Below, in pieces: positions 47,736 through 59,816 of a stretch of DNA of 64,000 nt. The notes beneath the pieces were generated by a model, which saw only the letters and a list, made by a program, of their open reading frames with translations, was not told where the DNA came from and did not search any database. The DNA comes from Mytilus edulis. Its lineage: Eukaryota > Mollusca > Bivalvia > Mytilida > Mytilidae. Positions within the stretch are counted from its first letter, which is position 1. Every line of letters starts with the position of its first letter. The position numbers were made by a program, and so were the translations under genes. The stretch is from positions 88,628,749 through 88,692,748 of the forward strand of contig NC_092344.1 of the NCBI RefSeq assembly GCF_963676685.1. Direction: 5' to 3'.

Positions 47736-48117
47736 TATGCAGTCACAATAAGTCTTAAAAAATCAGAATAACTCTCACTTAGATTGTATGGATATATCAA
47801 ATTATATTTAACAACTTTTCGAAATTGATTGTGTATGTTAAATCAGACCAGGGAAATAGATATTTAACTTTAAACATGTATCTGCGTTAGAACCAAGTAG
47901 TCGTTATCTGTTCCAATGGAAGTTTCCTTATTAACACTTTGTAACCCGGACCATATGTTTATCTCAATAACAAATATGGATATGCGACAGGAAATGGAAA
48001 CTTAGAAGTTCGACAGTTCTAGGATGAGTTTTAGGACACAAGCAAGGCATGATGTCAATTATAAGGTCCATACAATCTGCATGTGTTCCCCATCCCATAA
48101 ATATCATTTATTTAACA

Positions 48118-48265
48118 ATTGAATGCTTGTTTTTGTAAATTTATTGGGGTGTAAAAGCGTTGACCGAAGTACATTTTGTATGAAGCGTTCCGCGCTTCAT
48201 TCTAAAAATGTGCGCACGGTCAACGCTTTTACAACCATATAAAGTTACAAAAAGAAGCATTCAAT
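48118..48265. mobile_element. ~148 bp palindromic MITE, unit C
   Basis: Orthologous to 30506-30651; loop reads gaagcgttccgcgcttc. Confidence 0.83.
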
Positions 48266-48394
48266 ACTTATAATTACATTTTTTAGCTAGAATCATGAAA
48301 ACACGATTTTTATCAAGTTTTTATTTAATTCACCTGTGCACTTTATTGTAGGACCTCGTGTCATCATGAATGATACATTTTATTGTGTAATGCA

Positions 48395-48928
48395 TAGATC
48401 GAAAATAAACTGACAATGCAGTATTTTTTTTTCAAATTTGTTAAGGCGCATAACCCTAGTATGGTACAGACGTACACACGGACAAGGCTGGTAAAACTTA
48501 ATGCCCCCTCCACTATAAGTCATATTTCATTGAGTAACCCGATGTTTTCATCACTTAATAACTATAATTGCTATCCTATTCTTTTTTTTATTATATAGTT
48601 CTGGAAAAAATGTCCCTTACCGATATTAACCAGGGTCTTAATAACTAGAAGGACTTCCGATCTAAATATAGAAAATTATTGACCTGGCTACTGAGGTTGT
48701 TATTTGTCGCTTCTGTAAAAGAAGTAAAAAACGAGGCATGTAATACCAAAAATCGGGAATACGCTGGAATTTCAGGATGCGCCTTTCCATACTTCAAAAT
48801 GACCACTTTCAATTTTATATTTCATTGTGACATAATTGGGCGTGTTTAAATAAAATTAAGCATGAATTTCAGACTTTAAAAAAATGGAAAATCAACTTGT
48901 CTAATATTTTATTTCAAGAGTTATTTTA
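48395..48928. other. Unassigned spacer after unit C
   Basis: Starts with a short PLE-tail fragment ('atagatcgaaaataaactga'), then DNA with no recognised gene or repeat. Confidence 0.5.
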
Positions 48929-49040
48929 AATACCTCTATCATAGACTTATTTGTAAATGAAAAGTGCAATCTTTATAATACTCTTTAAAATGATATCATT
49001 TTCATAATCTGCCATGTACTGTTTCGTAAGTGACATTTGT
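48929..49040 (+). repeat. 112 bp direct repeat, left of SINE
   Basis: 'aatacctctatcatagactt' to 'cgtaagtgacatttgt' is repeated at 49527-49638 with no difference I can see. The two copies immediately flank the SINE. Confidence 0.92.
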
Positions 49041-49526
49041 GAGTTCGTGGTCTAGTGGTTAAGACCGATGGCTATACAGTGCTGAAGGTCCCGAGTTCGA
49101 TTCTCACTCGGGGTGCTAAAAATATCAGCACATCAGAAGGGTTATTTTCACCCTCTCACACACATCTTTGGTACCCAGACCGGAGTTTAAACTAGAATGG
49201 GTACTTTGGGGGCCTCGGTTGGTCAAAGTTGTCCCCTGCTTTGACCTGGAGATCAATCTTCTGATATCTCTCTGGTTTGTCTGTTTCCACCGAGTGGCCC
49301 GGTGGTTCCCTCCGAGTTCTTCGGCTTCCTCCACCATAATAACAGACTTCCCTGTGTCTCCTAACACTCCCTCTGTGTTGGGTTGGGGATTGTCCTGGTG
49401 GTGGGTTGTATATAAGTTAGTGACACATCTCCATTAATCCTGATAGGGAGTGTACATGGATTCCACTGTACCCTCGCAGCAATCGAGGGGTGCTCCGTTC
49501 ACGGAGGGATCTTCGTACATACATAC
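49041..49526 (+). mobile_element. tRNA-derived SINE
   Basis: The 5' head has RNA polymerase III boxes: A-box-like 'tggtctagtggttaagacc' at about 49049-49067 and B-box-like 'gagttcgattctcac' at about 49093-49107, spaced as in a tRNA gene. The acceptor stem does not close, so it is not a functional tRNA. A body of about 400 bp follows and the 3' end is a short 'acatacatac' run rather than poly(A). The SINE family is not named with certainty. Confidence 0.8.
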
Positions 49527-49638
49527 AATACCTCTATCATAGACTTATTTGTAAATGAAAAGTGCAATCTTTATAATACTCTTTAAAATGATATCATTTT
49601 CATAATCTGCCATGTACTGTTTCGTAAGTGACATTTGT
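49527..49638 (+). repeat. 112 bp direct repeat, right of SINE
   Basis: Second copy of 48929-49040. Its end falls in a hairpin (tgtttcgtaag ... cttacgaaaca, about 49618-49650). Confidence 0.92.
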
Positions 49639-49878
49639 TCTTACGAAACAGCGTCTAAATGCACATCTTATTGCATTTTTTTTTTTTATTGTATACTAGA
49701 AAGATCTCATTTTTTCTGAATTGGGGAACCATTTTTTAGCGCTAAAGATTAGACAGTACGTTACATGTGAAGAAACAACTCAGTCTCATGTTACTTAGTG
49801 AACATTTTGATGAGTTTAGTAGTTTACAAAACCGTTTCGTTGTGGACAAATTGTTTCGTAGTGGATATCAACCCAATA

Positions 49879-50178
49879 GAATGAAATTCAAAACAGTGTG
49901 GCTGTGGCCATTGATTGATACATTAAATTCATCCATTGACTGGTACAATTCATCCATTGACTGGTACAATCAAAACATCGTGTTATTTCTGATTAATTTT
50001 TCGAATTACTTTATTAAGGTGTTGAGAACCTTTGGTGACCCCATAGTTTAAGTGTCTTTAAAAAGTAAATAGTGAGCAGTGGTCGTTACATACAAACGTT
50101 CACCTTAATTGTCCCAGTCAATGGATGAATTTAATGTGTCAATCAATGACCACAGCCACACTGTTTTGAATTTCATTC
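49879..50178. mobile_element. Foldback MITE, internally deleted, TA-flanked
   Basis: GAATGAAATTCAAAACAGTG at the left and its mirror at the right; TA at 49877-49878 and 50179-50180. About 140 bp shorter than 60108-60549; 'tcatccattgactggtacaa' is locally doubled at the deletion. Confidence 0.88.
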
Positions 50179-50314
50179 TATTATGTTGCTAAAAACATAC
50201 TGAAAATTATATGAAACTTACCCTTGTTAATTGTTTTGCACGAATATAATGGGAAAAAAAGTAAAAAAACGACTCCATGGTACTAGTAGTGTCCCCGGCA
50301 CTATGAATCGTTTT

Positions 50315-52650
50315 TCTCCCAAACCGAATAAAGAAATAAAAATCGAATAAGGAAATGGAAACCGAATAAGGAAAATAAAAATCGAATAAGGAAACAAAAA
50401 TCGTAAAAGGAAAACAGAAACCGATTAAGGAAATGAAAATCGAATAAGGAAAAAGAAACCAAATGAGGAAATGAAAATCGAATAAGGAAATAGAATCCGA
50501 ATAAGGAAATCATTATCAAATAAGGAAATATAAACCGAATAAGGAAATAGAACCCGAATAAAGAAATGAAATACGAATAAGGAAAAAGAAACCGAATAAG
50601 GAAATGAAGATTGAATAAAAATATATAAACCGAATAAGAAAATGAAAATCAAATAAGGGAATAGAAACAGAATAAGGAAATAGAAACCCAATACGGAAAT
50701 AGAAACTGAATAAGAAATGAAAATCAAATAAAAATAGAAATCGAACTGCACAAGCAAACGAAAATCAAATAAGGAAAAAGAAACCGAATAAGGAAATGAA
50801 AATCGAATAAGAAAATAGAAAGTGAATAAGGAAAGAGAAACCAAATAAGGAGATAAAAAACAGAATAAGGATATAGAAACCGAAAAAGAAAATCATAATC
50901 AAATAAGGAAATAGAACCCGAATATGGAAATGAAATGCGAGTAAGGAAAAAGAAACCAAATAAGGAAATGAAAATTGAATAAGGAAATAGAAACCGAATA
51001 AGGAAATAAAAACCGAATAAGGAAATAGAAATCAAATAAGGAAATAGAAACCGAATAAGGAAATGAAAATCGAGTAAGGAAACAGAAACTGAATAAGGAC
51101 ATGAAAATCGAATAAGGAAATAGAAACCAAATAACGAAATAGAAACCGAAAAGGGAAATGAAAACCGAATAAGGAAATGAAAATCGAATAAGGAAATAGA
51201 AACCAAATAAGGAAATAAAAACTGAATAAAGAAATAGAAACTGAATAAGGAAATGAAAATGGAATAAGGAAATGAAAATCGAATAAGGAAATAGAAACCG
51301 AATAAGAAAATCAAATCAAATAAAAATAGAAACCGAACAAGCAAACGAAAATCAAATAAGGAAAAAAAAAAACGAATAAGGAAATGAAAATCGAATAAGA
51401 AAATAGAAAGTGAATAAGGAAATAGAAACCAAATAAGGAGATAAAAAACAGAATAAGGAAATAGAAACCGAATAAGAAAATGAAAATTGAATAAGGAAAA
51501 AAAACAAATAAGGAAATAAAGATCGAATAAGGAAATAGAAACAGAATAAGAAAATCATAATCAAATAAGGAAATAGAACCCGAATATGGAAATGAAATAC
51601 GAATAAGGAAAAAGAAACCAAATAAGGAAATGAAAATTGAATAAGGAAATAGAAACCGAATAAGGAAATAAAAACCGAATAAGGAAATAGAAATCAAATA
51701 AGGAAATAGAAACCGAATAAGGAAATGAAAATCGAATAAGGAAACAGAAACCGAATAAGGACATGAAAATTGAATAAGGAAATAGAAACCAAATAAGGAA
51801 ATAGAAACCGAAAAGGGAAATGAAAACCGAATAAGGAAATGAAAATCCAATAAGGAAATAGAAACCGAATAAGAAAATAAAAACTGAATAAGGAAATAGA
51901 AACTGAATAAGGAAATGAAAATCGAATAAGGAAATGAAAATCGAATAAGAAAACAGAAACCGAATAAGGAAATGAAAATCGAATAAGGAAAGAGAAACTG
52001 AATAAAGAAATGAAAATCAAATAAGGAAATAAAAACCAAAAAAGGAAATGAAAATCAATAAGGAAATAGAAACAGAATAAGGAAATAGAAACCGAATAAG
52101 GAAGTGAAATTGAATAAGGAAATAGAAACCGAATAAGGAAATAGAAACCAAATAAGGAAAAAGAAACCAAATAAGGAAAAAGAATCCGAATAAGGAAATG
52201 AAAATCGAATAAGGAAATAGAAACCTAATAAGGAAATTAAAATCGAATAAGGAAATAGAAACCGAATAAGAAAATAGAAATAGAAACCGAAAAAGGAAAA
52301 AGAAACCAAATAAGGAAATTAAAATAAAAAAAAAAATTGAGTTGAAAGAAATTTGAGAATTTTTTTTTGAGGAAATAGAAACCGAATAAGGAAATGGAAA
52401 TTGTATATGGAAATAGAAACGACATAAGGAAATACAAACCGAATAAAGAAATAGAAACCAAATAAGGAAATGAAAATCGAATAAGGAAATAGAAACCGAA
52501 TAAGGAAATGAAAATCGAATAAGGAAACAGAAACCGAATAAGGAAATGAAAATCAATTAAAGAAAAAGAAACCGAATAAGGAAAATAAAATCGAATAAGG
52601 AAATAGAAACCGAATAAGGAAATAGAAACCGAATAAGGAAACGGAAAAAA
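50315..52650 (-). repeat. 2.3 kb minisatellite, 19-bp period
   Basis: Over 100 copies of aataaggaaatagaaaccg and variants (gaaaatcg, gaaaccaa), with no stop codon on the minus strand in most copies. Because 19 is one more than a multiple of three, all three minus frames stay open for hundreds of bases and spell a 19-residue repeat. These frames are a by-product and not genes. It is the reverse complement of the small arrays at 32337-32610 and 41500-41750. Confidence 0.95.
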
Positions 52651-52792
52651 ATTAGGGGAAACAAATTTTGAGGTGAAAAAAAAATTGAAAAAAAAATTTG
52701 GAGGAAAAACATATTTTTTGGGTTTCAGTTTGGACTTAAAATATTTTTCAAAATTTGAATATCGAAAAAGGAAACAACTTGTGTCTGGTATC
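52651..52792 (-). repeat. Inverted flank copied from the tandem unit
   Basis: 'tttggacttaaaatattttt' and 'gaaacaacttgtgtctggt' are the reverse complement of 32185-32330 in unit A, so the minisatellite and its flank came as one inverted piece. Confidence 0.75.
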
Positions 52793-52795
52793 TTA

Positions 52796-53603
52796 GGCCG
52801 TGTTCACACCAAACGCCATGTACAGTAAACATGTTTACATTTAGTTTTATGTAATGTACACTGTGGTTTCACATTAAATTAATTTGTTCACATCTATAAA
52901 CCTTGTTTAATTACCTGTACATAAGATGTGTTCACATTTGTAAACTATATGTCATGTAAATGTTCATTACGTAGAACTGAATGCAAATTTTTCGGACAAC
53001 TTTTCTAGCAGTTAGGAAACGACCAATTGACTTAAAAAAGGGGGATCGATTTTTTTCTGTAAAATATTCCGATCCCCAATTTGACATAAAAAATTATTCT
53101 GGTCATAGAAATGATGAATCGTTGTTTGAGTAAAGACCAGTGGCAAATATTTCCATGTACGTCCAGTAGATTCGGGAAGACCCTTTCAAATGAATTATGT
53201 GATCGGCAATGATGATGCTTCGAGTCTTGATAAGAGGTTAATAAAGCTACATAAAGTGTTTTTTTATAACAAATCAAGGATTTGTACTATACAAATCCTT
53301 GTAACAAATAAATATATCAAGTTAAGATATTTCTGTAAAGAACTTCATAATTGTTTTAAATATCAATTTTATTCAAAATCGTTCCTTCCTTAAATATACT
53401 TGGTAAAATTAAAGTTCTAAATGCCTAGTTTTGTGTACACGTAACCTACACAAGGCCTACATTGACTATCGACTGCATGCAGATAAAACATGATTTAAAC
53501 TACATGTAAACATTGAGTTTTATGAATGGGAACGTAATTGTGTTTAGTTTACATGTGAGTTACACTAACACAATACCGAGTTTAGGTCAATGTGAAGACG
53601 GCC
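52796..53603. mobile_element. 808 bp non-autonomous element with TTA duplication (PIF/Harbinger-like)
   Basis: Starts GGCCGTGTTCACA and ends with the mirror TGTGAAGACGGCC (one mismatch). TTA at 52793-52795 and 53604-53606. A 3-bp TTA duplication is typical of PIF/Harbinger. Subterminal 'gtaaac'/'gtttac' words recur. No intact transposase inside. Confidence 0.78.
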
Positions 53604-53606
53604 TTA

Positions 53607-56415
53607 TAATCATTCAATACACTGAATAAAGTTGACCACGTATCCAAGTAACGGTGTAATTGTAATCCAATACTAGTATAATACATCCTGAACCATTATC
53701 TGCACAAATCCGGTCTTTATTTTGGAACCTTGACCATGACTTAGACAAAGTAGCTTTAAATTCGATAGGGATCTTCCACTTATTATTTATGATAATATAT
53801 CTGTGCAAGTTTGCAATCCCTAATGTGCAGTTCAATTAAGAATCCTAAATGTCTTTACTGAACAAATTTTGCTTTATTTTTAGTAACAATGACCTTGACC
53901 TTTGATGTTTTGACTTCAAATTTAAAATTTAAAATGGATTTCACCCTTGTGATATGTGACAACATATCCAACTTAGGTTACAATTCATATGCATTATTGG
54001 ATATTTATTCTGAAAGACATATTTTTGCACAAATTTCTGTATATTTTTAGCAACTACCACCTTGATTTTTGCCATGGTGACCTGAAAAGTCAGTAGGAAT
54101 CTTCCTCTCATAATAAGTGACCATATATACAATTATACTATATAGAGTATTTGAGTTTGCATCCTGAAACGAAAATGACTGCCAGCTGGATAGTTAGTTA
54201 AAACTGTATAATCCAGCTAGTTTGTATCAATGGCTTAGTAAAGCCAAGTTTCTCCTCTGCTCAATAGCAAGTGACATTGAACATATGGGTAACAAATGTA
54301 CCATGTTTGTTGAAGCCGTCAGATAAATGGATTGAGAGTATCAGTCAAAAATCATCTGCTAATTAGTTCTTTGGGGATAATAAAAGATAGAGTATAGGGA
54401 AACATTCCACCAGAAAAAAAAGAATTTGTGTGGTCAGGATTAGATACTTGGTTGGCTTACACATGTGTGAATGGTACTTTTTTGTTGGTCTTTTTATTTT
54501 GCAAAATGTACACATTTGTACCTATTTGAGCAGACATTCATTGTAAATTATATATGAAGTTTTAGTAAACTAGTAACAGTTTAATCACATTAAAAAAAGA
54601 ATCGAGCAGAAGAATAAGAAGATACCTCTGATCTTAAAACAACAGCATGGCAGGTGAAATTAGTAATTTCATGTTCACAAGATTACAGATGGACTTGTTC
54701 TGAAGAATATTTAAAGAGATAATAGCATCCTTGCAACATGATCTTTGGATTTAATACCAAGAGTGTAAATATGCAGCAACAAGTAATTTATGCTTTCTGA
54801 CTAGATATTGAGTGTGTTATTAATACATCCTGCATAACCAAGGCGGCTCCTACATCATAAAGAGTACACATTTAGGGTTGGAGAAGATGTATCTTCTATA
54901 CCATGGACATGACAGGGGTATATCAATTGACAAAACTGCTTTCAGAAAATTGTTGGAATAATAATAACAACACTAAAAAGTTTATGTTAAACATTTTTTT
55001 TAATGAAATGTTTGTTCAATATTTTATAAAATTTATGCAGTTCACACTGTATGTCCAGAATATCACATTTTATAAAGATATATTAATTCCCGAATAAACA
55101 TCTTTAACTACGATCAAAAACACTACTAACTTCTCACAGAATGTAATTTCATAGATAAATCACTGTTTTGGCAAATTTCCTTCTTTTTTTTCAAAAACAA
55201 ATGTCACTTAGCAAATTTTTATATCAGTAAAATAAGGCTTTGTAATCATGAAAGTTGAGGATTCAAATACATGGTAAATCAAAATCTTAGATTTTCAAAT
55301 ATGGATTAAAAATTATTAAGTTTGTTTTATAATAAATTTGTTTGGCAATTATATACAAATGTTGACAATTAGTTAAAAAATATGCCCCCTTTATAAAAAA
55401 AAAACCCCTTTTGCTTTTAATTCTATAAGGTCTTCATTTTGACAAGATTTATTTATAGACAGATGGACTATTAGGCAAATTTGTTCCATTAAACCTGCAT
55501 GTATCTACAAGATACATCATTATCTTACCATTTTCTTAACAGGTTTTTCAAAGATTCAGAGTATTTCATATGATACCATGACAAGACATCAAGCTGACAA
55601 ATGATTTAAGATTGATAGACACATTTAGAACACTAAATACAAGTGATTGTAAACTCTCTTAAGGCAATTAAACTACCATATTAAATTGTCCAAAATAATA
55701 CTGATCTAGAAAATTGTTATGCTAGGGCCCTCCCTGTATGTACACTTTTGGGTGAGACACAGATCCAAATAATTTAAATGTTTTAAAAAGAGGCCAACAG
55801 AAAATTTTAAAACTTGAGCTAACAAGTATTGTTTTTTTATATCAGATTTCAAAATTTTATATATTCTACTATCAAATTTCATTAAAATAAGAGCACTATG
55901 GATTATTTTGGCATTTGGGCAGCCATTTAAAAAATGGAGGCTGACAGATAGATTATGACACATGGAGTAAATATAGAATAGCATATTCCCTATATATTAC
56001 TGATATACATGTATAAATTTCAACTGAAATTCTAGCAACAAATTAATGTTTCTCAAATTTTGTAATTTTCTACCAAAAAAAAAATGGGAAGAACGTCTAC
56101 ATTTGAACACTGAAAAAAATTGTGATCCTATCCTAGCTACTCATACTGTTGTAAATTTAGTATTCACAAAAAGAAAAACTCAAAGTTAATTATTTTTTAA
56201 ATAAAATCTTTACAAAAATTAATATTATTATATCCCATTTTCACATAATAAGCACATCTACATTGTAACATATCATGCACAACTGTACACAATTTCAACC
56301 ATGTCCTATTATTACTTTGAGGGTTTTTGAAGTTACTATTAATTGTGTTAATCAACACAATAAAATACAATACAATTAATACATAGATTGTACGACAACA
56401 TAAATCATAGCCAGC
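53607..56415. other. AT-rich stretch without a supported feature
   Basis: Short frames only. I found no exon with paired splice sites, no terminal repeats and no tRNA. It could contain intergenic DNA or untranslated sequence of the minus-strand gene to the right. Confidence 0.45.
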
Positions 56416-56419
56416 TTAA

Positions 56420-56693
56420 GGTGGAACCAAATACCTTGCCCTAAACTTCTTTGACTTGTTTAATTTTCATAAAATTTTGACAAAATGTTGACTTTGACCC
56501 TTTAACAAAAATATAAAAATTTCAATAAAATTGAACCACACACTTTATCGGAACAATTTGCACGGATATATAGCATTTTGACACGCACGCATTTTGATCA
56601 TTGGGAAGCTTAACATTTACTTAACAATAGAACGTGATTAAAAGGTTCACTTGATTTCTACAGAGTTAACTCCCAGTAGTATTATGTACCACC
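56420..56693. mobile_element. 274 bp piggyBac-like MITE (TTAA-flanked)
   Basis: TTAA at 56416-56419 and 56694-56697; the ends GGTGGAAC and GTACCACC are short inverted repeats. TTAA targeting is the piggyBac hallmark. No coding capacity. Confidence 0.6.
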
Positions 56694-57114
56694 TTAAACA
56701 GAAAGTAAAAGAATAAAAGCAAGAGTTTCTTTTTCTTTATATTAACAAATAAATTCTACATTTTCAAACAAATATTCACTTATTGTAATTTTTCCATGCA
56801 AGTCTTCTGCTTTTGTTTCTATTTTCCTATAGTAATTGCTTTGCATGCTTCTTAATGTAAACATATCAAGATCAATTAGTCAGTGCGAAAATATTTAACA
56901 GTTGCATCAGCAGAAAAAATATCAGTTGCTGAGAGAGGAGTCAGCTCTACTTGCATTGATGTATAATTTCCACAAGTTTACCTTCAATGCATTACTTAAA
57001 TAAAATGAATGCACAAGCAGGAATATCTACCATACTTTACTGATTAAATATTATTGTTGAAAATCTTAAAAACAAGCTTTTTACTACAGGTATCAATAAA
57101 CTTAACATTATCAA

Positions 57115-57720
57115 TTATGCATGACAATGTGATCAAGGTCAGATAAACCCTGCCAGATAGACATGTCCACATTCATAATCAATACATACACAAATTATAG
57201 TTGACATTTTGACTACAGTATCTGAGTAACAGATCTATCCATGAAAAACTTAACTTTGACCAATGAATCATGTATTTGAGGTCAAGTTCAGAAAAATCCT
57301 GCAAGACTGATGTCTATACCTAGCAATCTGAATAATTCCTTAGACAAATATAAGTGACAAATTGCTTATAGTATCTGAGAAACAGATGATGATCTAATCA
57401 CAAAAACTATATGTTGACCAATGAACAATGAAAAGGAGGTCAAGGTCAATTAACCCTGCAAGACAGATACACACGCCTTAAATAAATAAATTTCAGCTAA
57501 TACTTATTGTATCTGGGATTAATAACTAATCACAAAAATCTAACATTGAAAGGCTTAAACCTATTTGCACCTAATAATCATTCCATAAACCTATTGCATA
57601 CTGTATAGAAAAATGGAAGAAAAAAAATAGACTTAACATGAAAATGAGGTCAAGGTCAGATAAACCCTGCCAGATTGAATCTTTCCATAGACTAAGAAAT
57701 AAAAGCTGAATTATTTAAAT
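57115..57720 (+). repeat. 'gaggtcaaggtcag' tandem repeat, four diverged monomers
   Basis: Anchor motifs at about 57130 (gatcaaggtcagataaac), 57280 (gaggtcaagttcag), 57436 (gaggtcaaggtcaatt) and 57647 (gaggtcaaggtcagataaac), each followed by 'cctgc.aga' and a 'gac.atg'-like block. Spacing 150-210 bp. Related to 31910-32190 and 41080-41350. Confidence 0.8.
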
Positions 57721-57810
57721 TTAACAAGTGAAACTGCGAGCTACTGCTCACTGATGATACCCCCGCTGCAAGTGGATAATATTAATAATATTAATAGTGT
57801 AAAAATATGC

Positions 57811-58505
57811 AAGTGTTCGGTAAACAGGAAGTTATTGAGTGGTGACTCTGAAAACACATCAGACGGTATAGCTGACTTATATAAACCTTGAAACCAAATT
57901 TCAGAAATCCTTGTATTGTTGTTCCTGAGAAAATTGTGACGAAAATTTTTAACTTGGCTATCTTGGGTAAAATCATACAAGTGTTCGGTAAACAGGAAGT
58001 TGTCAAGTGATGAATCTGAAAACGCACCACACGGTATAGCTGACTTATATAAACCCTGAAACCAATTTCAGAAATCCTTGTATTGTAGTTCCTGAGAAAA
58101 TTGTGACGAAAATTTTCAACTTGGCTATCATGTGTAAAATCATACAAGTGTTCGGTAAACAGGAAGTTGTCAAGTGATGAATCTGAAAACGCATCACACG
58201 GTATAGCTGATTTATATAAACCCTGGAACCAAATTTCAGAAATCCTAGTATTGTAGTTCCTGAGAAAAATATGACGAAAATTTTCAACTTGGCTATCATG
58301 TGTAAAATCATACAAGTGTTTGGTAAACAGGAAGTTGTCGAGTGATGAATCTGAAAACGCATCACACAGTATAGCTGACTTATAATCAAGCCTGAAACCA
58401 AATTTCAGAAATCTTGGTAGTGTAGTTCCTGAGAAAAATGTGACGAAAAATATTCATGGGACGGACGGACTGATGGACTGACGGAAGGACAGACAGAGGT
58501 AAAAC
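57811..58505 (-). repeat. Four tandem 168-bp monomers with 'gacggac' tail
   Basis: 'aagtgttcggtaaacaggaa' starts at 57811, 57979, 58146 and 58314 (periods 168, 167, 168). The block ends with 'gggacggacggactgatgg' and a 'gcgggggtata' run at about 58530, echoed by 'gatacccccgc' at 57755. The open frames across it arise from the repeat. Confidence 0.92.
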
Positions 58506-58539
58506 AGTATACCCCCCTTTTTTTGAAAGCGGGGGTATA

Positions 58540-59687
58540 AAAAGGAAACTTACCACAAATAGTTTCCATTGGTCACTATTCACAGAAATAAACATTACAA
58601 AAAATTACAGTTGTTTAAAGTAGTTGCTGAACCATGAAAATTGGTCAAGGACAACAGACTTATACCAGACATCTGTATACACTATATGAAGTATCTATAT
58701 GAAAGATCAAGTTTATACAAATAGTTTACGTCGCCACCAGATTAAAATTTCTACATCTCTCATTCTGCAACATTTGCCCAACAATAAAACAATCTATTGC
58801 TGAATAAAAATATTTTTGAATACTTATAATTACAATAAAATTACATTTAATGTAAGGTATATCCAACTCTGATAAAAAAGAGCACTTAAAATTTACAAAC
58901 TATCTTACATGTAATAGGTTAATAATAACCTATATGCTAAGCATCAATAATATACATTAAAAAGATCTTAAAAGTGAGTGTAAGAGTGTCACCATAACCA
59001 AAAAAGAGACCACCTAGTGAAAAGGAACTAGAAACCAGTAGGATTATTTCAAGTTGCTTAAGGGGGTTTCGCGGGTCTAAATCATTTATATAGGATTTCT
59101 CTATATTTTTCTATAAATGAACTTTATCTTATAGTTAATAGAAAAATAAAATGAAAAAGTGGGGTCACTGTTCATTTGCGCTCACAATTTGCCTTCGAAA
59201 GAAGCATACATTTTTGTAAAGGTGTTTTTTTTCTGTTGAAGTAATAGGAGAAATAAAGGTAATATCGAAATTAAAAATAGAAATTTATTACAGAAATCGC
59301 TAAAATTTTACAATAATATAGTTTAAGTACAGCTTATATGGAAATTATATTAAAAAAGATAGGTCACCGATGACTACAAAAGGAAATATATAAAATTTGT
59401 AATGAAAAACAAATGTTTGATTTTTTTCTGAAATTTTTATACCCTCGAGCCTCCTTAACATATAATTAGCAATGTCTAAAAGACAAAAGCAAAAAAAAAA
59501 TTCATCTTGAACTTATACCTTCTGATCCTCTTCAAATAAACAACTTTTTTTCTATTACATCAGCCTTTCAGACACAATTAGAAAGAAAGTGAGGGATGTT
59601 GTCTTAAACATAGTAAGTGCTTAATATACATGGCTAATTATTATAAATACAAATTAAAAACTTATTAATAAAACACATGAAAATAAA
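58540..59687. other. Unassigned, possibly 3' UTR of the right-hand gene
   Basis: No frame, exon or repeat supported. It lies just downstream of the terminal exon at 59688-59816, so part may be 3' untranslated. Confidence 0.4.
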
Positions 59688-59816
59688 TCACAATTTCCTT
59701 TTAGTGCACTTTATAACTTCTTCATCCTTGCTGATAGGCCTAGGTCGTCTAATGGGAGACCATTTAGATTGTACTTTCTGAGGAAGTTGAGGGGTGTATA
59801 CCACTCTGGATTTGGC
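59688..59816 (-). CDS. Terminal exon of an unrecognised gene
   Basis: Acceptor ...tttgattacag before 59816; 42 codons then TGA at 59688-59690. Phase 0 entry gives a basic sequence, AKSRVVYTPQLPQKVQ to SKWSPIRRPRPISKDEEV and CTKRKL. Another frame is open as well (PNPEWYTPLNF...) but would need a phase that the upstream exon does not supply. The basic, Ser/Pro-rich character suits a disordered tail. I do not recognise the protein. Confidence 0.55.
   Translation of the reverse strand, partial: AKSRVVYTPQLPQKVQSKWSPIRRPRPISKDEEVIKCTKRKL

Larger units (their letters stand above)
43022..48394. repeat. Tandem unit C: truncated and internally deleted
   Basis: Starts like A and B but has lost about 0.8 kb near 43275, removing exon 3, and about 360 bp near 44819. 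Colinearity stops at about 48394, before the position of exon 1 and the promoter. Exon 2 persists at 43496-43531. It keeps two copies of a ~185 bp sub-repeat (46465-46800) that are partly deleted in B and more so in A. Confidence 0.9.

Noticed and set aside
49041..49115. A genuine tRNA gene
   Set aside because: A- and B-box-like segments are present, but the acceptor stem does not pair and the sequence continues as a SINE body.
50301..52556. Very long minus-strand open frames (up to about 240 codons, Phe/Leu/Ser/Tyr-rich) that look like membrane proteins
   Set aside because: They follow exactly from a 19-bp tandem repeat without stop codons; all three frames are open and spell the same 19-residue cycle.
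57741..58401. Minus-strand frames of 79-174 codons
   Set aside because: Produced by the 168-bp tandem repeat (168 is a multiple of three), and the frames break where the period is 167.
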